Both the position numbers and the translations under genes were made by a program. DNA of 64,000 nt, taken from positions 124,001-188,000 of the forward strand of contig CAWAYQ010000006.1 in NCBI GenBank assembly GCA_963786225.1, read 5' to 3'. Every line of letters starts with the position of its first letter. The stretch's first letter is position 1. Positions 16,482-24,284 of the stretch are shown here, piece by piece. The DNA is from Flaviflagellibacter sp963786225. GTDB taxonomy: Bacteria; Pseudomonadota; Alphaproteobacteria; Rhizobiales; Methylopilaceae. The notes beneath the pieces were generated by a model. The model was not told the DNA's origin, searched no databases, and saw nothing but the letters and a program-made list of their open reading frames with translations.

Positions 16482-17066
16482 TCAGCTCGACGATCCGCCG
16501 CTCGTCGTAATCATCGCCGCCTGGAGATCGGGGTCGGGCCCGAATTCCGACGAAGTCTGTACCGATAAAGCGCGTGTCAACGCGCTGCGGGCGCGATTGA
16601 CCCGGCTCTTGATTGTGCCGACGGCAACCTGGCAGATATCCGCCGCTTCCTCATAAGAGAAGCCGGACGCGCCGACAAGGATAAGCGCCTCGCGCTGGTC
16701 GGACGGCAGCTTCGCCAGGGCTTCGCGGAAGTCCTGCAGGTCCATATGGCCGCTCTGCGACGGATGCACGACGAGCCGTGCCGAGAACATTCCGTCGGCG
16801 TCCTGCACTTCGCGGCGACGCTTGCGGTGTTCCGAGTAATAGACATTGCGCAGGATGGTGAACATCCAGGCCCGCATATTGGTGCCCTCGGTGAAGCTGC
16901 CGAGATTGGACCAGGCCTTGACGAGCGCCTCCTGAACGAGGTCGTCGGCCTTGTCCATCTGCCCGCACAGCGACACGGCGAAGGCACGCAGACTTGGAAT
17001 CTGGGCGAGCAGTTCGTCGCGCACCGACGGACTGGCCGGCGGCTTGGTTTTCGCGACGGGTGTCAT
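16482..17066 (-). CDS. ecfG: General stress response ECF sigma factor EcfG
   Basis: A 194-residue ECF15-type sigma factor. Region 2 is seen in DELLAQIPSLRAFAVSLCG, ADDLVQEALVKAWSNLGSF and NMRAWMFTILRNVYYSEHR. Region 4 is in LPSDQREALILVGASGFSYE and VAVGTIKSRVNRAR. EcfG directs RNA polymerase to stress promoters of the GGAAC-N16/17-CGTT kind and is held inactive by NepR. Its ATG overlaps the nepR stop (ATGA), giving coupled translation of sigma and anti-sigma. A matching promoter lies in front of the operon, so the gene is probably autoregulated. The C-terminus (ITTSGGSSS) is flexible. Confidence 0.95.
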   Translation of the reverse strand: MTPVAKTKPPASPSVRDELLAQIPSLRAFAVSLCGQMDKADDLVQEALVKAWSNLGSFTEGTNMRAWMFTILRNVYYSEHRKRRREVQDADGMFSARLVVHPSQSGHMDLQDFREALAKLPSDQREALILVGASGFSYEEAADICQVAVGTIKSRVNRARSALTRALSVQTSSEFGPDPDLQAAMITTSGGSSS

Positions 17067-17311
17067 AGCTTGCCGCCTTTGGGCCCGGGATTTTCCTTGG
17101 CCTCAAGTTGCTGCAGCAGATCGCGAAAACGGTCCGGCACGTCTTGGCCGAGAATATCCTCATAGGACGCCTTAAGGTGGCGCCCGATATGTGCCTGCAA
17201 CTCAGAGTTGATTTCCGGACCTTGGTCTTTCCGACTTTGGTCTTGCACGGATTGCCCCTTATCCTTTGTAATCATCTTATGCCGTGTTTCCGGCCGTTTC
17301 TGCATGACCAT
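17063..17311 (-). CDS. nepR: Anti-sigma factor NepR
   Basis: A small protein of about 82 residues. Its C-terminal half carries the NepR signature IGRHLKASYEDI and VPDRFRDLLQQLEA, two helices that clamp EcfG, or PhyR when phosphorylated. The N-terminus is basic and probably unstructured. ATG 17311 is chosen because GGAGG lies five bases upstream. An in-frame ATG at 17353 would sit at or before the predicted start of transcription and is rejected. It is divergent from phyR and coupled to ecfG. Confidence 0.92.
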   Translation of the reverse strand: MVMQKRPETRHKMITKDKGQSVQDQSRKDQGPEINSELQAHIGRHLKASYEDILGQDVPDRFRDLLQQLEAKENPGPKGGKL

Positions 17312-17358
17312 TGCCCCTCCGCGCCAATTACTCGAGTGGCGCGAACCCATCACGTCAG

Positions 17359-17383
17359 AACGTCATGCGCTATATATTGTTCC
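17359..17383 (-). promoter_or_regulatory. EcfG-dependent promoter of nepR-ecfG (perfect match)
   Basis: Read on the minus strand, GGAAC (17383-17379), 16 bp, then CGTT (17362-17359). This matches the EcfG consensus at all nine fixed bases. Transcription would start near 17350, about 40 bases before the nepR ATG at 17311. The position in the nepR-phyR divergent region is the one seen in other alphaproteobacterial stress loci. Confidence 0.85.
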
Positions 17384-17468
17384 GGTTCTCCTGAAACTAA
17401 TTGGCAGGCACCGGAGTTTACGGCTTGCTACCGTTGCGTCCACGCGACGAACAGGGGACCACATCTTA

Positions 17469-18278
17469 ATGCAGAAGATCGCGCCTATCATCGCGGCTCA
17501 GTTGCCGTTCCTGCGCCGCTACGCCCGCGCGCTTACCGGCAACCAGCTCTCCGGCGACGCCTATGTCGCAGCGGCCCTCGAAACCCTGGTCGAAGACCCG
17601 TCACTGTTTCCCACCGATGTCGAACCGCGCATCGCGGTCTATGAAGTCTTCACGCGCATCTGGTCGTCCGTCCGGGTCAATCTGGAGGGCGACGGAAAAG
17701 CCGGCGTCACCTCGGCGAACCGGACGCTCGAGGCACTCGCGCCGCGCTCGCGTCAGGTCTTCCTGCTGGTGTCCGTCGAAGGCTTCTCGACCGCCGATAC
17801 CGCCCGCATTCTCGGCGTCACCGAGGACGAAGTGACGGCGGCCATCGATGAGACCGGCCGCGAACTGGCCGATATCGTCGCGACGGATGTGCTCATCATC
17901 GAGGACGAACCGATCATTGCCATGGACCTCGAAGCCCTGGTCGAAAGCCTCGGACATCGGGTCTGCGGCGTCGCCCGCACCCAAAAGGAAGCGGTCGCGC
18001 TCGCCAACAGGACGCAGCCGGGCCTCGTTCTGGCCGATATCCAGCTGGCGGACGGCTCGTCCGGTCTCGACGCGGTCAACGATATCCTGACCGAATTCAA
18101 CGTGCCGGTGATCTTCATCACCGCCTATCCGGAGCGCCTGCTGACGGGTGAGCGTCCGGAGCCGGTGTTCCTGATCTCCAAGCCCTTCCAGACCCAGACC
18201 GTGAAGGCCATCGTCAGTCAGGCCCTGTTCTTCGGCACCCGCGCCCACAAGCGTCCGGCGCGCGCGGCGAGCGCCTGA
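17469..18278 (+). CDS. phyR: Response regulator PhyR (sigma-like domain plus receiver)
   Basis: About 269 residues. The N-terminal half is the EcfG-mimicking sigma-like domain (1-130, with LAPRSRQVFLLVSVEGFS and TARILGVTEDEV). The receiver begins at 141 with VLIIEDEPIIAMDLE, the phosphoacceptor is Asp190 in LVLADIQLADG, and VIFITAYPERLLTG and SKPF complete it. Phosphorylated PhyR sequesters NepR and frees EcfG. The Tyr-containing ITAYPE segment marks the FATGUY receiver subclass. The ATG at 17469 gives the usual PhyR length. The same frame is open upstream to 17208, but that part runs through nepR. A strong terminator follows. Confidence 0.95.
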   Translation: MQKIAPIIAAQLPFLRRYARALTGNQLSGDAYVAAALETLVEDPSLFPTDVEPRIAVYEVFTRIWSSVRVNLEGDGKAGVTSANRTLEALAPRSRQVFLLVSVEGFSTADTARILGVTEDEVTAAIDETGRELADIVATDVLIIEDEPIIAMDLEALVESLGHRVCGVARTQKEAVALANRTQPGLVLADIQLADGSSGLDAVNDILTEFNVPVIFITAYPERLLTGERPEPVFLISKPFQTQTVKAIVSQALFFGTRAHKRPARAASA

Positions 18279-18317
18279 AATATTCCAGGCCTTCATTTCC
18301 GAGGCCTCAGGAATGCA

Positions 18318-18346
18318 AAAACGCCGGGCTCGTTGCCCGGCGTTTT
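18318..18346. terminator. Bidirectional terminator after phyR
   Basis: AAAACGCCGGGC (18318-18329), a five-base loop, then GCCCGGCGTTTT (18335-18346). The twelve-base arms pair fully and are bounded by A and T runs. It sits between convergent phyR and the PRC-barrel gene and can end transcription from both sides. Confidence 0.9.
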
Positions 18347-18366
18347 CATATCGAAAGCCCTCGCCT

Positions 18367-19179
18367 TTACGGCGCGGCAGGAGCCGGAGCGCCAGCGGGA
18401 GCCGACGAGGATTGTGCCGCCGGATCGGGCGCCATGCCGGGCGCTCCGGCCTTCAGCGCGACCTGCGGCTCGGCCGGGGAACCGGAAATCTCCAGATCCT
18501 CGAACGCAACTTCCTGCACCTTGTTGCCGAGGCCGAGCGAGCCCTTGTCGATCAGGGCCGCGGCAACCTTGTTGCCCTCAACCCGCAGATCCGAGATCGA
18601 GGGCTTGTCGGCGGCATTTGTAATGGTCGCGCCGACGATATAGCTCGCGGGCCAAAGCTGGCTGCCCGGAGCGGCCGAAGCCGACGCATCAGCCGGAGCG
18701 GATTTCGGTTCGTTGCCGGCGGCGGGTGCGCTCTCCGTCGAGGCGCGGCCGGTTTCGGCTTCCGGATAGTTATACTCCGGGATGCCTTCAAGCGCCGCGG
18801 TGTTCAGGGCGCCGATCTTGACCTTGCCATCGTTGACTTCAGGCAGGGCCGAGACTTCGTAGTTACGATAGGTCTGACCGATGCCGACGATGCCGCCATG
18901 GGCGATGACCAGAGCGCGAAGCTCGCCGCTCGGCGCAATCAGGAGATCCGCGACGCTGCCGATCGACTGGTCGTTTTCGCCGAGAACATCGGCACCCTGC
19001 AGATTGGTATAGAGTTTGGGGTCGGACTTCACCGACGGGTCGACCGTCGCGCTGGGTGAGGCGGGCGCGGTCGCCGCGGGCGGCGGCGTGGCGTCGGCGG
19101 GCGGCGGCGAGCTCTGCGCCGTGGCCAACGTGGCAAGCGCCGTCAGCGCCGCGCCGGATAGAAGAAGTCGCTTCAACAT
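18367..19179 (-). CDS. Secreted PRC-barrel domain protein
   Basis: About 270 residues. A signal peptide (MLKRLLLSGAALTALATLATA) is followed by a Pro/Ala-rich linker. A PRC-barrel-like module follows (DVLGENDQSIGSVADLLI, then LRALVIAHGGIVGIG), a second Ala/Pro-rich linker, and a second, partly similar beta module. The C-terminal tail is again Pro/Ala-rich. Periplasmic or envelope-linked location is likely. Function is unknown; PRC-barrel proteins are frequent in alphaproteobacterial stress regulons. ATG 19179 has GGAGGGA upstream. A near-perfect EcfG promoter about 70 bases upstream links it to the adjacent stress locus. Confidence 0.82.
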   Translation of the reverse strand: MLKRLLLSGAALTALATLATAQSSPPPADATPPPAATAPASPSATVDPSVKSDPKLYTNLQGADVLGENDQSIGSVADLLIAPSGELRALVIAHGGIVGIGQTYRNYEVSALPEVNDGKVKIGALNTAALEGIPEYNYPEAETGRASTESAPAAGNEPKSAPADASASAAPGSQLWPASYIVGATITNAADKPSISDLRVEGNKVAAALIDKGSLGLGNKVQEVAFEDLEISGSPAEPQVALKAGAPGMAPDPAAQSSSAPAGAPAPAAP

Positions 19180-19246
19180 CAATTGTCCCTCCATTGAAAG
19201 TTCGGGCAGGCCGAAGGGTGGCGTGCGGCGTGCCTTCTACAGAGTG

Positions 19247-19271
19247 AACGCGACAGGCGACGCTTGGTTCG
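19247..19271 (-). promoter_or_regulatory. Candidate EcfG-type promoter of the PRC-barrel gene (one mismatch)
   Basis: On the minus strand, CGAAC (19271-19267), 16 bp, then CGTT (19250-19247). Only the first base of the -35 element differs from GGAAC. Transcription would start near 19240, about 60 bases before the ATG at 19179. The neighbouring stress locus raises the prior for a true site. Confidence 0.55.
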
Positions 19272-19389
19272 CCGAAAATCATGGCTCCCGTGGGCTGTAA
19301 CTTTCCATTGAAGGAGAAGTATCGGACGAATTGACGCTCACCGCCGGGCACCCTAATCCTCGCGCGCGTTTCGGAGCCTCGGGGGGAAC

Positions 19390-20322
19390 ATGGCGGACGT
19401 GGCTGCGATCGTCCTGCCGGTGTTCGGCCTGATTGCACTTGGATTTCTGGCCGCCAAAGCCGGTCTTATTGCGGAGCGCGCCGGCGACGGTCTCGCCGAT
19501 TATGTATTTGCACTTGCGGTGCCGGCGCTGATCTTCCGCACGCTCTCGGAAAGTGTGACGGATGGCGGCGGCAGCCCCTGGGGCTACTGGATCAGTTACT
19601 TTGCCGCCGCGGCGCTGGCATGGGCCGCCGGCATGGTTCTGGCGCGGCGCGTGTTTGGACGCGATGCGCGCGAGGCCGTGATCCACGGCTTCTGCTCGGC
19701 GCAATCGAACACCGTCTTTCTCGGCATTCCCCTCATTCTGCAGGCCTATGGCGACGCGGGAGCGGTGCCGTTGTTTCTGCTGCTTGCCGTCCACTTGCCG
19801 GTCATGATGGCGGCGGCGAGTGTAATGATCGAAGCTGCCGATCCGGCGGACGCCGGCTTCCGGTTCGGGCGTTTCCTCAAGACATTGGCGACCCATCCGA
19901 TCCTGCTCGCACTGCTTGCGGGCGTCGTTGCGCAACTTCTCGGCGTGCGCACACCCGCTGCCTTGAAGCCCATTCTCGACGGGCTTGCGGCCTCGGCCTC
20001 TCCCGTTGCGCTGGTCGCGATGGGATTGGCGCTGGCGCGCTACGGGTTCAGTTCCGATCCGAAGGCGGCCTTTGTGGCGACGGTGCTGAAGCTCGTTGTC
20101 CACCCGCTGCTTGTCTATGTGTTTGCCGTCTATGTGTTCCGGCTGGAACCCGTCTTTGCGGGCGTCGCGGTCCTGTTTGCGGCGGCGCCGTCGGGCATCA
20201 ACGGCTATCTTCTCGCGGTGCGCTACAAGACCGGCGAAAGATTCGCATCGAACGCGATCGCATTCTCGACTGTATTCTCTGTCGCTACAGTTGCTGTCTG
20301 GCTGGTCGTGCTCGGCGTCTGA
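19390..20322 (+). CDS. AEC-family transporter (auxin efflux carrier-like)
   Basis: A 310-residue inner-membrane protein with about ten predicted spans, starting IVLPVFGLIALGFLAAKAGL. The segments FALAVPALIFRTLSES, SAQSNTVFLGIPLILQAYG and AAPSGINGYLLAVRYK match the AEC family, carriers of organic anions or amphipathic metabolites. The substrate is unknown. The start has GGGGGAAC upstream. The last 38 bp overlap the 3' end of the convergent gluQRS gene, and no terminator separates them. Confidence 0.88.
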   Translation: MADVAAIVLPVFGLIALGFLAAKAGLIAERAGDGLADYVFALAVPALIFRTLSESVTDGGGSPWGYWISYFAAAALAWAAGMVLARRVFGRDAREAVIHGFCSAQSNTVFLGIPLILQAYGDAGAVPLFLLLAVHLPVMMAAASVMIEAADPADAGFRFGRFLKTLATHPILLALLAGVVAQLLGVRTPAALKPILDGLAASASPVALVAMGLALARYGFSSDPKAAFVATVLKLVVHPLLVYVFAVYVFRLEPVFAGVAVLFAAAPSGINGYLLAVRYKTGERFASNAIAFSTVFSVATVAVWLVVLGV

Positions 20323-21211
20323 CGGCTCCAGACGGCGAATCCGCGCTCGTCTCAAAAATGCTCAGGCCGATCATCCGCCGTACATCGGCAGGCGACGTAC
20401 CCGTGCCGCGCAAGGTGCGCAGGCTTTCCGCCCCCTCACTCTTCGAAAGCTTCTTGCCGGCCCGGTCGAGGATCAGCCGGTGATGGCGATAGACGGGCGC
20501 GGGCAGCCCGAGAAGCGTTTGCAGGACACGGTGCACGGCGGTCGCGAAGTAAAGGTCCTTCCCGCGAACGACATGGGTGACGCCCTGCGCGGCGTCGTCG
20601 ACGACCACGGCGAGATGATAGCTTGTCGGTACATCGCGCCGCGCAAGAACGACATCGCCCCAGGCCTCCGGATCGGCGGCGATCGTCACCTCCTGTCCGG
20701 CTTCTGAAACTTCGGTCCAGGTCAGCGGCGCGTCGATCGCGGCCAGGGCCTTGGCCATGTTGAGCCGCAGCACATAGGGATCGCCTCGCGTGATGTGGCG
20801 CGCGCGCTCGCCCGCGGCGAGATCGCGGCAGGTGCCGGGATAAAGCGGCGCGCCGTCGGGATCCCGGGGGGCGTCCATCCGTACCGCCGCACGAATGTCG
20901 CCGCGCGAGCAGAAGCAGGGATAGATCAGGCCGCGGCGGTTGAGACTGTCGAGGGCGCGCTCGTGTTCGCGCATATGCTCGGATTGGCGGCGCACCGGTT
21001 TTTCCCAATCGAGGCCGAGCCAGCCGAGATCGTCGAGAATCTGCGCCTCGAAGGTCGGCAGGGACCGGCCGGGGTCGATGTCCTCGATGCGCACGAGAAA
21101 GCGCCCGCCGGCCGCGCGCGCGAGATCGCGGTTCAGAAGCGCCGACAGAGCGTGGCCGAGATGAAGCTGGCCATTTGGACTGGGCGCGAAGCGGAAAACG
21201 GAGCGTGTCAT
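20285..21211 (-). CDS. gluQRS: Glutamyl-Q tRNA(Asp) synthetase
   Basis: A 308-residue truncated glutamyl-tRNA synthetase without the anticodon-binding half. It glutamylates queuosine at position 34 of tRNA-Asp. The class I signatures are present: FAPSPNGQLHLGHALSALLN (HIGH as HLGH) and DRAGKKLSKSEGA (KMSKS as KLSKS). The zinc ligands CFC and the later YPGTC are visible. The C-terminal 20 residues are Arg-rich and overlap the AEC gene. The start is divergent from the DNA glycosylase gene across 39 bp. Confidence 0.92.
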   Translation of the reverse strand: MTRSVFRFAPSPNGQLHLGHALSALLNRDLARAAGGRFLVRIEDIDPGRSLPTFEAQILDDLGWLGLDWEKPVRRQSEHMREHERALDSLNRRGLIYPCFCSRGDIRAAVRMDAPRDPDGAPLYPGTCRDLAAGERARHITRGDPYVLRLNMAKALAAIDAPLTWTEVSEAGQEVTIAADPEAWGDVVLARRDVPTSYHLAVVVDDAAQGVTHVVRGKDLYFATAVHRVLQTLLGLPAPVYRHHRLILDRAGKKLSKSEGAESLRTLRGTGTSPADVRRMIGLSIFETSADSPSGAVRRRARPARQQL

Positions 21212-21250
21212 GGCGTTCGCCTGAGGTTCACTTGCATCGGAGTTTCAGCC

Positions 21251-21931
21251 GTGCTGCCTGAACACAAGATGAAGGCCGCCAAAAAGCTTCCCCCGGCGAT
21301 CGCCCGCGAGAGCGACCTGACCGCGCATCTCGCCGCCCTGATTCGCCTCGCCCCGGAATTCAGGAGCGTGCGTGCCGCGGCAGGTGAGGTTCCGCTGAGG
21401 TGGCTCGCGCCGGGCTATGCCGGCCTCGTCTGGATCGTGATGGGCCAGCAGATTTCGGTCTCGGCGGCGAAGGCGATCATGGCGCGGCTGGAAACCGCGC
21501 TCGGCACGATTACGCCGGAAACGGTTCTCGCGGCATCCGACGAGGTGCTGCGCGCCGCGGGATTGTCGCGCCAGAAAGTGAGCACGATCCGCGAGGCGGC
21601 TCTCGCGCTGGCCGGCGGACTCGATCTCGACGGTCTCAAACATATGCCGGCGGAAGAGGCGGTGCTCGCTCTGCGGGCCATCAAGGGTATTGGGCGCTGG
21701 ACGGCGGAGGTCTATCTGCTGTTCGCGCTCGGCCATCCGGACATCTTTCCGGCCGGCGACCTCGCTTTGCAGGAAGCCGCGCGTCTTGCCTTCGGTCTCG
21801 ATGGTCGGCCGAAGGAGAAGGAGCTTTTGTCGCGCGCCGAAAGCTGGCGTCCCCATCGCGCGGCGGCGGCGCGCCTGCTATGGGCCTATTACCGCGTGGC
21901 CCGGTCCGGCCGCGATGCAACGCCGGTGTGA
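21251..21931 (+). CDS. DNA-3-methyladenine glycosylase II-type (HhH-GPD)
   Basis: About 226 residues of the AlkA branch of base-excision glycosylases, which release alkylated purines. The fold signatures are WIVMGQQISVSAAKAIMARL near the middle and the hairpin-helix-hairpin IKGIGRWTAEVYLLFALG, followed by the catalytic aspartate in FPAGDLALQEAAR. There is no N-terminal AlkA TBP-like domain, so it is the short form. GTG 21251 is preferred because GGAG lies eight bases upstream; ATG 21269 is the alternative. creA follows after five bases, so creA and the esterase probably share its transcript. Confidence 0.87.
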   Translation: MLPEHKMKAAKKLPPAIARESDLTAHLAALIRLAPEFRSVRAAAGEVPLRWLAPGYAGLVWIVMGQQISVSAAKAIMARLETALGTITPETVLAASDEVLRAAGLSRQKVSTIREAALALAGGLDLDGLKHMPAEEAVLALRAIKGIGRWTAEVYLLFALGHPDIFPAGDLALQEAARLAFGLDGRPKEKELLSRAESWRPHRAAAARLLWAYYRVARSGRDATPV

Positions 21932-21936
21932 CAGTG

Positions 21937-22473
21937 ATGCGCCTTGTCCTCGCTTTCCTCGCTCTTGTCCTCGCTATTTCCACGCCTGCGGCCGCGCAGG
22001 ACGATCCGGATCTGATCTTCAAGAAGAGCACGGTCTGGAGGTTTCTCTCTCCCGACGCCAAGCTCGGCGTCTACGCGATCGACGATCCTTTGATCGAGAA
22101 CGTCGCCTGTCATTTCACGCTGCCGGAGATCGGCGGCTGGAAGGGCTGGGCCGGCCTTGCCGAAGAGACCTCCGACGTCTCTCTGGCCTGCCGCCAATAC
22201 GGCCCGATCACGATCAAGGGCAAATTCGAACAGGGTGCCGAAGCCTTCCGCGAGCGCCGCTCCCTGTTCTTCAAGAAGGTCCAGATCGTCCGGGGCTGCG
22301 ATGCCAAGCGCAATGTGCTGGTCTACCTCGCCTATACCGACAAGCTGATCGAAGGTTCGCCGAAAAATTCGACCTCGAGTGTTCCCATCATGCCCTGGGG
22401 CGACGCTGCCGGCGCCGCGTTGCCAGGACTTTCTCGAGTAATTCCCCTTCCCGGAGCGATCCATGGCCCTTGA
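21937..22473 (+). CDS. creA: CreA family secreted protein
   Basis: A 178-residue protein with a signal peptide (MRLVLAFLALVLAISTPAAA). The CreA pattern follows: YAIDDPLIENVACHFT, LAEETSDVSLACRQYGPI, FFKKVQIVRGCDAKRNVL and YTDKLIEGSPKNS. CreA proteins are periplasmic and conserved, with no settled function. Two cysteines (VACH and SLACR) may pair. The last 11 bp overlap the esterase start. It is the middle gene of a glycosylase-creA-esterase string. Confidence 0.88.
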   Translation: MRLVLAFLALVLAISTPAAAQDDPDLIFKKSTVWRFLSPDAKLGVYAIDDPLIENVACHFTLPEIGGWKGWAGLAEETSDVSLACRQYGPITIKGKFEQGAEAFRERRSLFFKKVQIVRGCDAKRNVLVYLAYTDKLIEGSPKNSTSSVPIMPWGDAAGAALPGLSRVIPLPGAIHGP

Positions 22474-23107
22474 CGGACCCCGCCAACCCGCCGCGAGCGG
22501 CACGACCAAATCCCTCGTCATTTTCCTTCACGGTTATGGCGCCGACGGCGATGATCTCATCGGCCTCGGCCGGGAATGGCAGAGCGCGCTGCCGGACACC
22601 GCATTCGTCTCGCCGCATGGGCCCGAGCCCTGCGAGCAGAACCCGGCCGGACGGCAGTGGTGGGATTTGCATGTCAGGAGCGACAGCGAGCGCTGGGCCG
22701 GGTTGAACCGGGCCGGGCCCGCCCTCGACGCCTTCATCACGGCGGAGGCTGAGAAGAACGCGCTTAAGCCGGGGAAGATCGCGCTCGTCGGGTTCTCGCA
22801 GGGCACCATGATGGCGCTGCATGTCGGCCTTCGCCGGACCGAAGCCCTTGCCGGGATTGTAGGATTTTCCGGCGTTCTCGGCGGCGCCGAGCATCTGAAG
22901 GACGAAATCAAGACGAAGCCGCCGGTGTTTCTGGCGCACGGCACGATGGACCAGGTGATTCCGGTCGATGCGCTGGTGTCGTCGGTCGAAGCCCTCGCGG
23001 AAAACGGCGTGCCGCGGAGCTGGCATGTCGCCCACGGAATGGCCCACGGGATCGACCGGAACGGCCTGTCGCTCGGCGCGGAGTTCCTGAAAAAGGTCCT
23101 CTCCTAG
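22463..23107 (+). CDS. Phospholipase/carboxylesterase family alpha/beta hydrolase
   Basis: A 214-residue cytosolic serine hydrolase. The nucleophile lies in ALVGFSQGTMMALH. An oxyanion-hole segment VIFLHGYGADGDDLIGLG is near the N-terminus. The acid lies in AHGTMDQVIPVD and the histidine in HVAHGMAHGIDRN. Length and motifs fit the acyl-protein thioesterase/carboxylesterase family; the natural ester is unknown. The start overlaps the creA stop. It ends in a stretch with short palindromes (GTCCTAGGAC, 23116-23125). Confidence 0.87.
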   Translation: MALDGPRQPAASGTTKSLVIFLHGYGADGDDLIGLGREWQSALPDTAFVSPHGPEPCEQNPAGRQWWDLHVRSDSERWAGLNRAGPALDAFITAEAEKNALKPGKIALVGFSQGTMMALHVGLRRTEALAGIVGFSGVLGGAEHLKDEIKTKPPVFLAHGTMDQVIPVDALVSSVEALAENGVPRSWHVAHGMAHGIDRNGLSLGAEFLKKVLS

Positions 23108-23244
23108 GACAAAACGTCCTAGGACGGGGAAAAACGGCGTGGATCACCCTCTATATCTAGGTGCTTCACAAGCGTGACACATGAAAATATAGAGTGGTGT
23201 TAAGGGGTCCGGGTGGCGCCGGACCGGTTGAGCTGGAGCGTTGC

Positions 23245-23802
23245 GTGAACGTTCACGTTTCCCCCGATGCCTGTCCCGCGCTGGTCCTCAACGCGGATTA
23301 CCGCCCCTTGTCCTATTATCCGCTGTCGCTGTGGTCGTGGCAGGACGCGATAAAGGCCATCTTCCTCGACCGCGTGAACGTGCTCTCGAGCTACGAGAAG
23401 ACGGTGCACAGCCCGAGCTTCGAAATGAAGCTCCCTTCGGTCGTCTGCCTCAAGAGCTACATCAAGCCGTCGCGCAATCCGGCCTTCACGCGGTTCAACG
23501 TGTTCCTGCGCGACCGTTTCACCTGCCAGTATTGCGGCTCGCGCGACGACCTCACCTTCGATCATTTGATCCCGCGTTCGCGCGGCGGCATGACGACCTG
23601 GGACAATGTCGTGACCGCGTGTTCGCCGTGCAATCTCGCCAAAGGCGGGATGCTGGCGCACCATTGCGGGATGAATCCGGCGCAGCCGCCGTTCCAGCCG
23701 TCCATACACGATCTGCACCAGAACGGGCGGCTGTTCCCGCCCAACTATCTGCACGATAGCTGGCTCGATTTTCTCTACTGGGATACCGAGCTGGAGCCTT
23801 AG
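23245..23802 (+). CDS. HNH endonuclease
   Basis: About 185 residues. The HNH core is FTCQYCGSRDDLTFDHLIPRSRGG followed by WDNVVTACSPCNLAKGG, with two CxxC zinc pairs and the catalytic DH. The N-terminal LVLNADYRPLSYYPLSLWSW is typical of the short HNH proteins widespread in alphaproteobacteria, whose physiological DNA target is unknown. GTG 23245 is chosen for CTGGAG eight bases upstream; an ATG-less extension to 23194 is less likely. An imperfect inverted repeat (23146-23198) lies upstream. The last four bases overlap convergent dsbB. Confidence 0.88.
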   Translation: MNVHVSPDACPALVLNADYRPLSYYPLSLWSWQDAIKAIFLDRVNVLSSYEKTVHSPSFEMKLPSVVCLKSYIKPSRNPAFTRFNVFLRDRFTCQYCGSRDDLTFDHLIPRSRGGMTTWDNVVTACSPCNLAKGGMLAHHCGMNPAQPPFQPSIHDLHQNGRLFPPNYLHDSWLDFLYWDTELEP

Positions 23803-24284
23803 GCCCGTCGGACTGTGGCCGTGGCCAAGACGGCGAGCCCGGCGCTGATGACCATGCTCCAGCCCGCGAACGACAGACCGAGAAAGTGCCAGGGCGCGCT
23901 GTCGCACGGCACGATGCGGACCTTCTGCAGATCGCCGAGAAGATTGCCGCTCGACGCCGCGGCCGCGCCGGCGCTGCACGAGGCGGGTCCTTCCCAGAAC
24001 TTCCATTCTATCCCGGCGTGGTAGAGGCCGAGCACCGCATTTGCCGCAAACATCAGCGCGATCAAAACGAGCCCGCCGAGCATGACGCCGCGCGGGAGGC
24101 GCGCGCCGCCGATCGCGAGGGCCGCCGCGAGCGGAACCCCGAGATAATAGGGAATGCGCTCGCGCATGCAGAGCGCGCAGGGCTGATAGCCGAGCGCGTA
24201 CTGAAAATAGAGCGCCGCACCGAGTGCCGCGGCGGCGATCAGCGCGATGAGGAGGGCGGTGCGGGCGGGCGTGAGTGCGATCAT
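23799..24284 (-). CDS. dsbB: Disulfide bond formation protein DsbB
   Basis: A 161-residue inner-membrane protein with four spans. The first redox pair is CALC in LGYQPCALCMRERIPYY. The second pair is formed by PASCSAG and IVPCDSAPW in the periplasmic loop. DsbB reoxidises DsbA and passes electrons to quinone. No dsbA is in the window. The start overlaps the stop of the upstream YqaA gene (TGATG), so the two are coupled. The 3' end overlaps the HNH gene by four bases. Confidence 0.9.
   Translation of the reverse strand: MIALTPARTALLIALIAAAALGAALYFQYALGYQPCALCMRERIPYYLGVPLAAALAIGGARLPRGVMLGGLVLIALMFAANAVLGLYHAGIEWKFWEGPASCSAGAAAASSGNLLGDLQKVRIVPCDSAPWHFLGLSFAGWSMVISAGLAVLATATVRRA

Noticed and set aside
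17391..17420. TGAAAC-N17-AGTT on the plus strand as an EcfG promoter for phyR
   Set aside because: Both elements deviate from consensus. It may still be a weak promoter, but the sequence does not support a call.
17208..17468. N-terminal extension of PhyR to an upstream ATG
   Set aside because: The extension runs antisense through nepR and gives a protein too long for the family; ATG 17469 gives the usual start.
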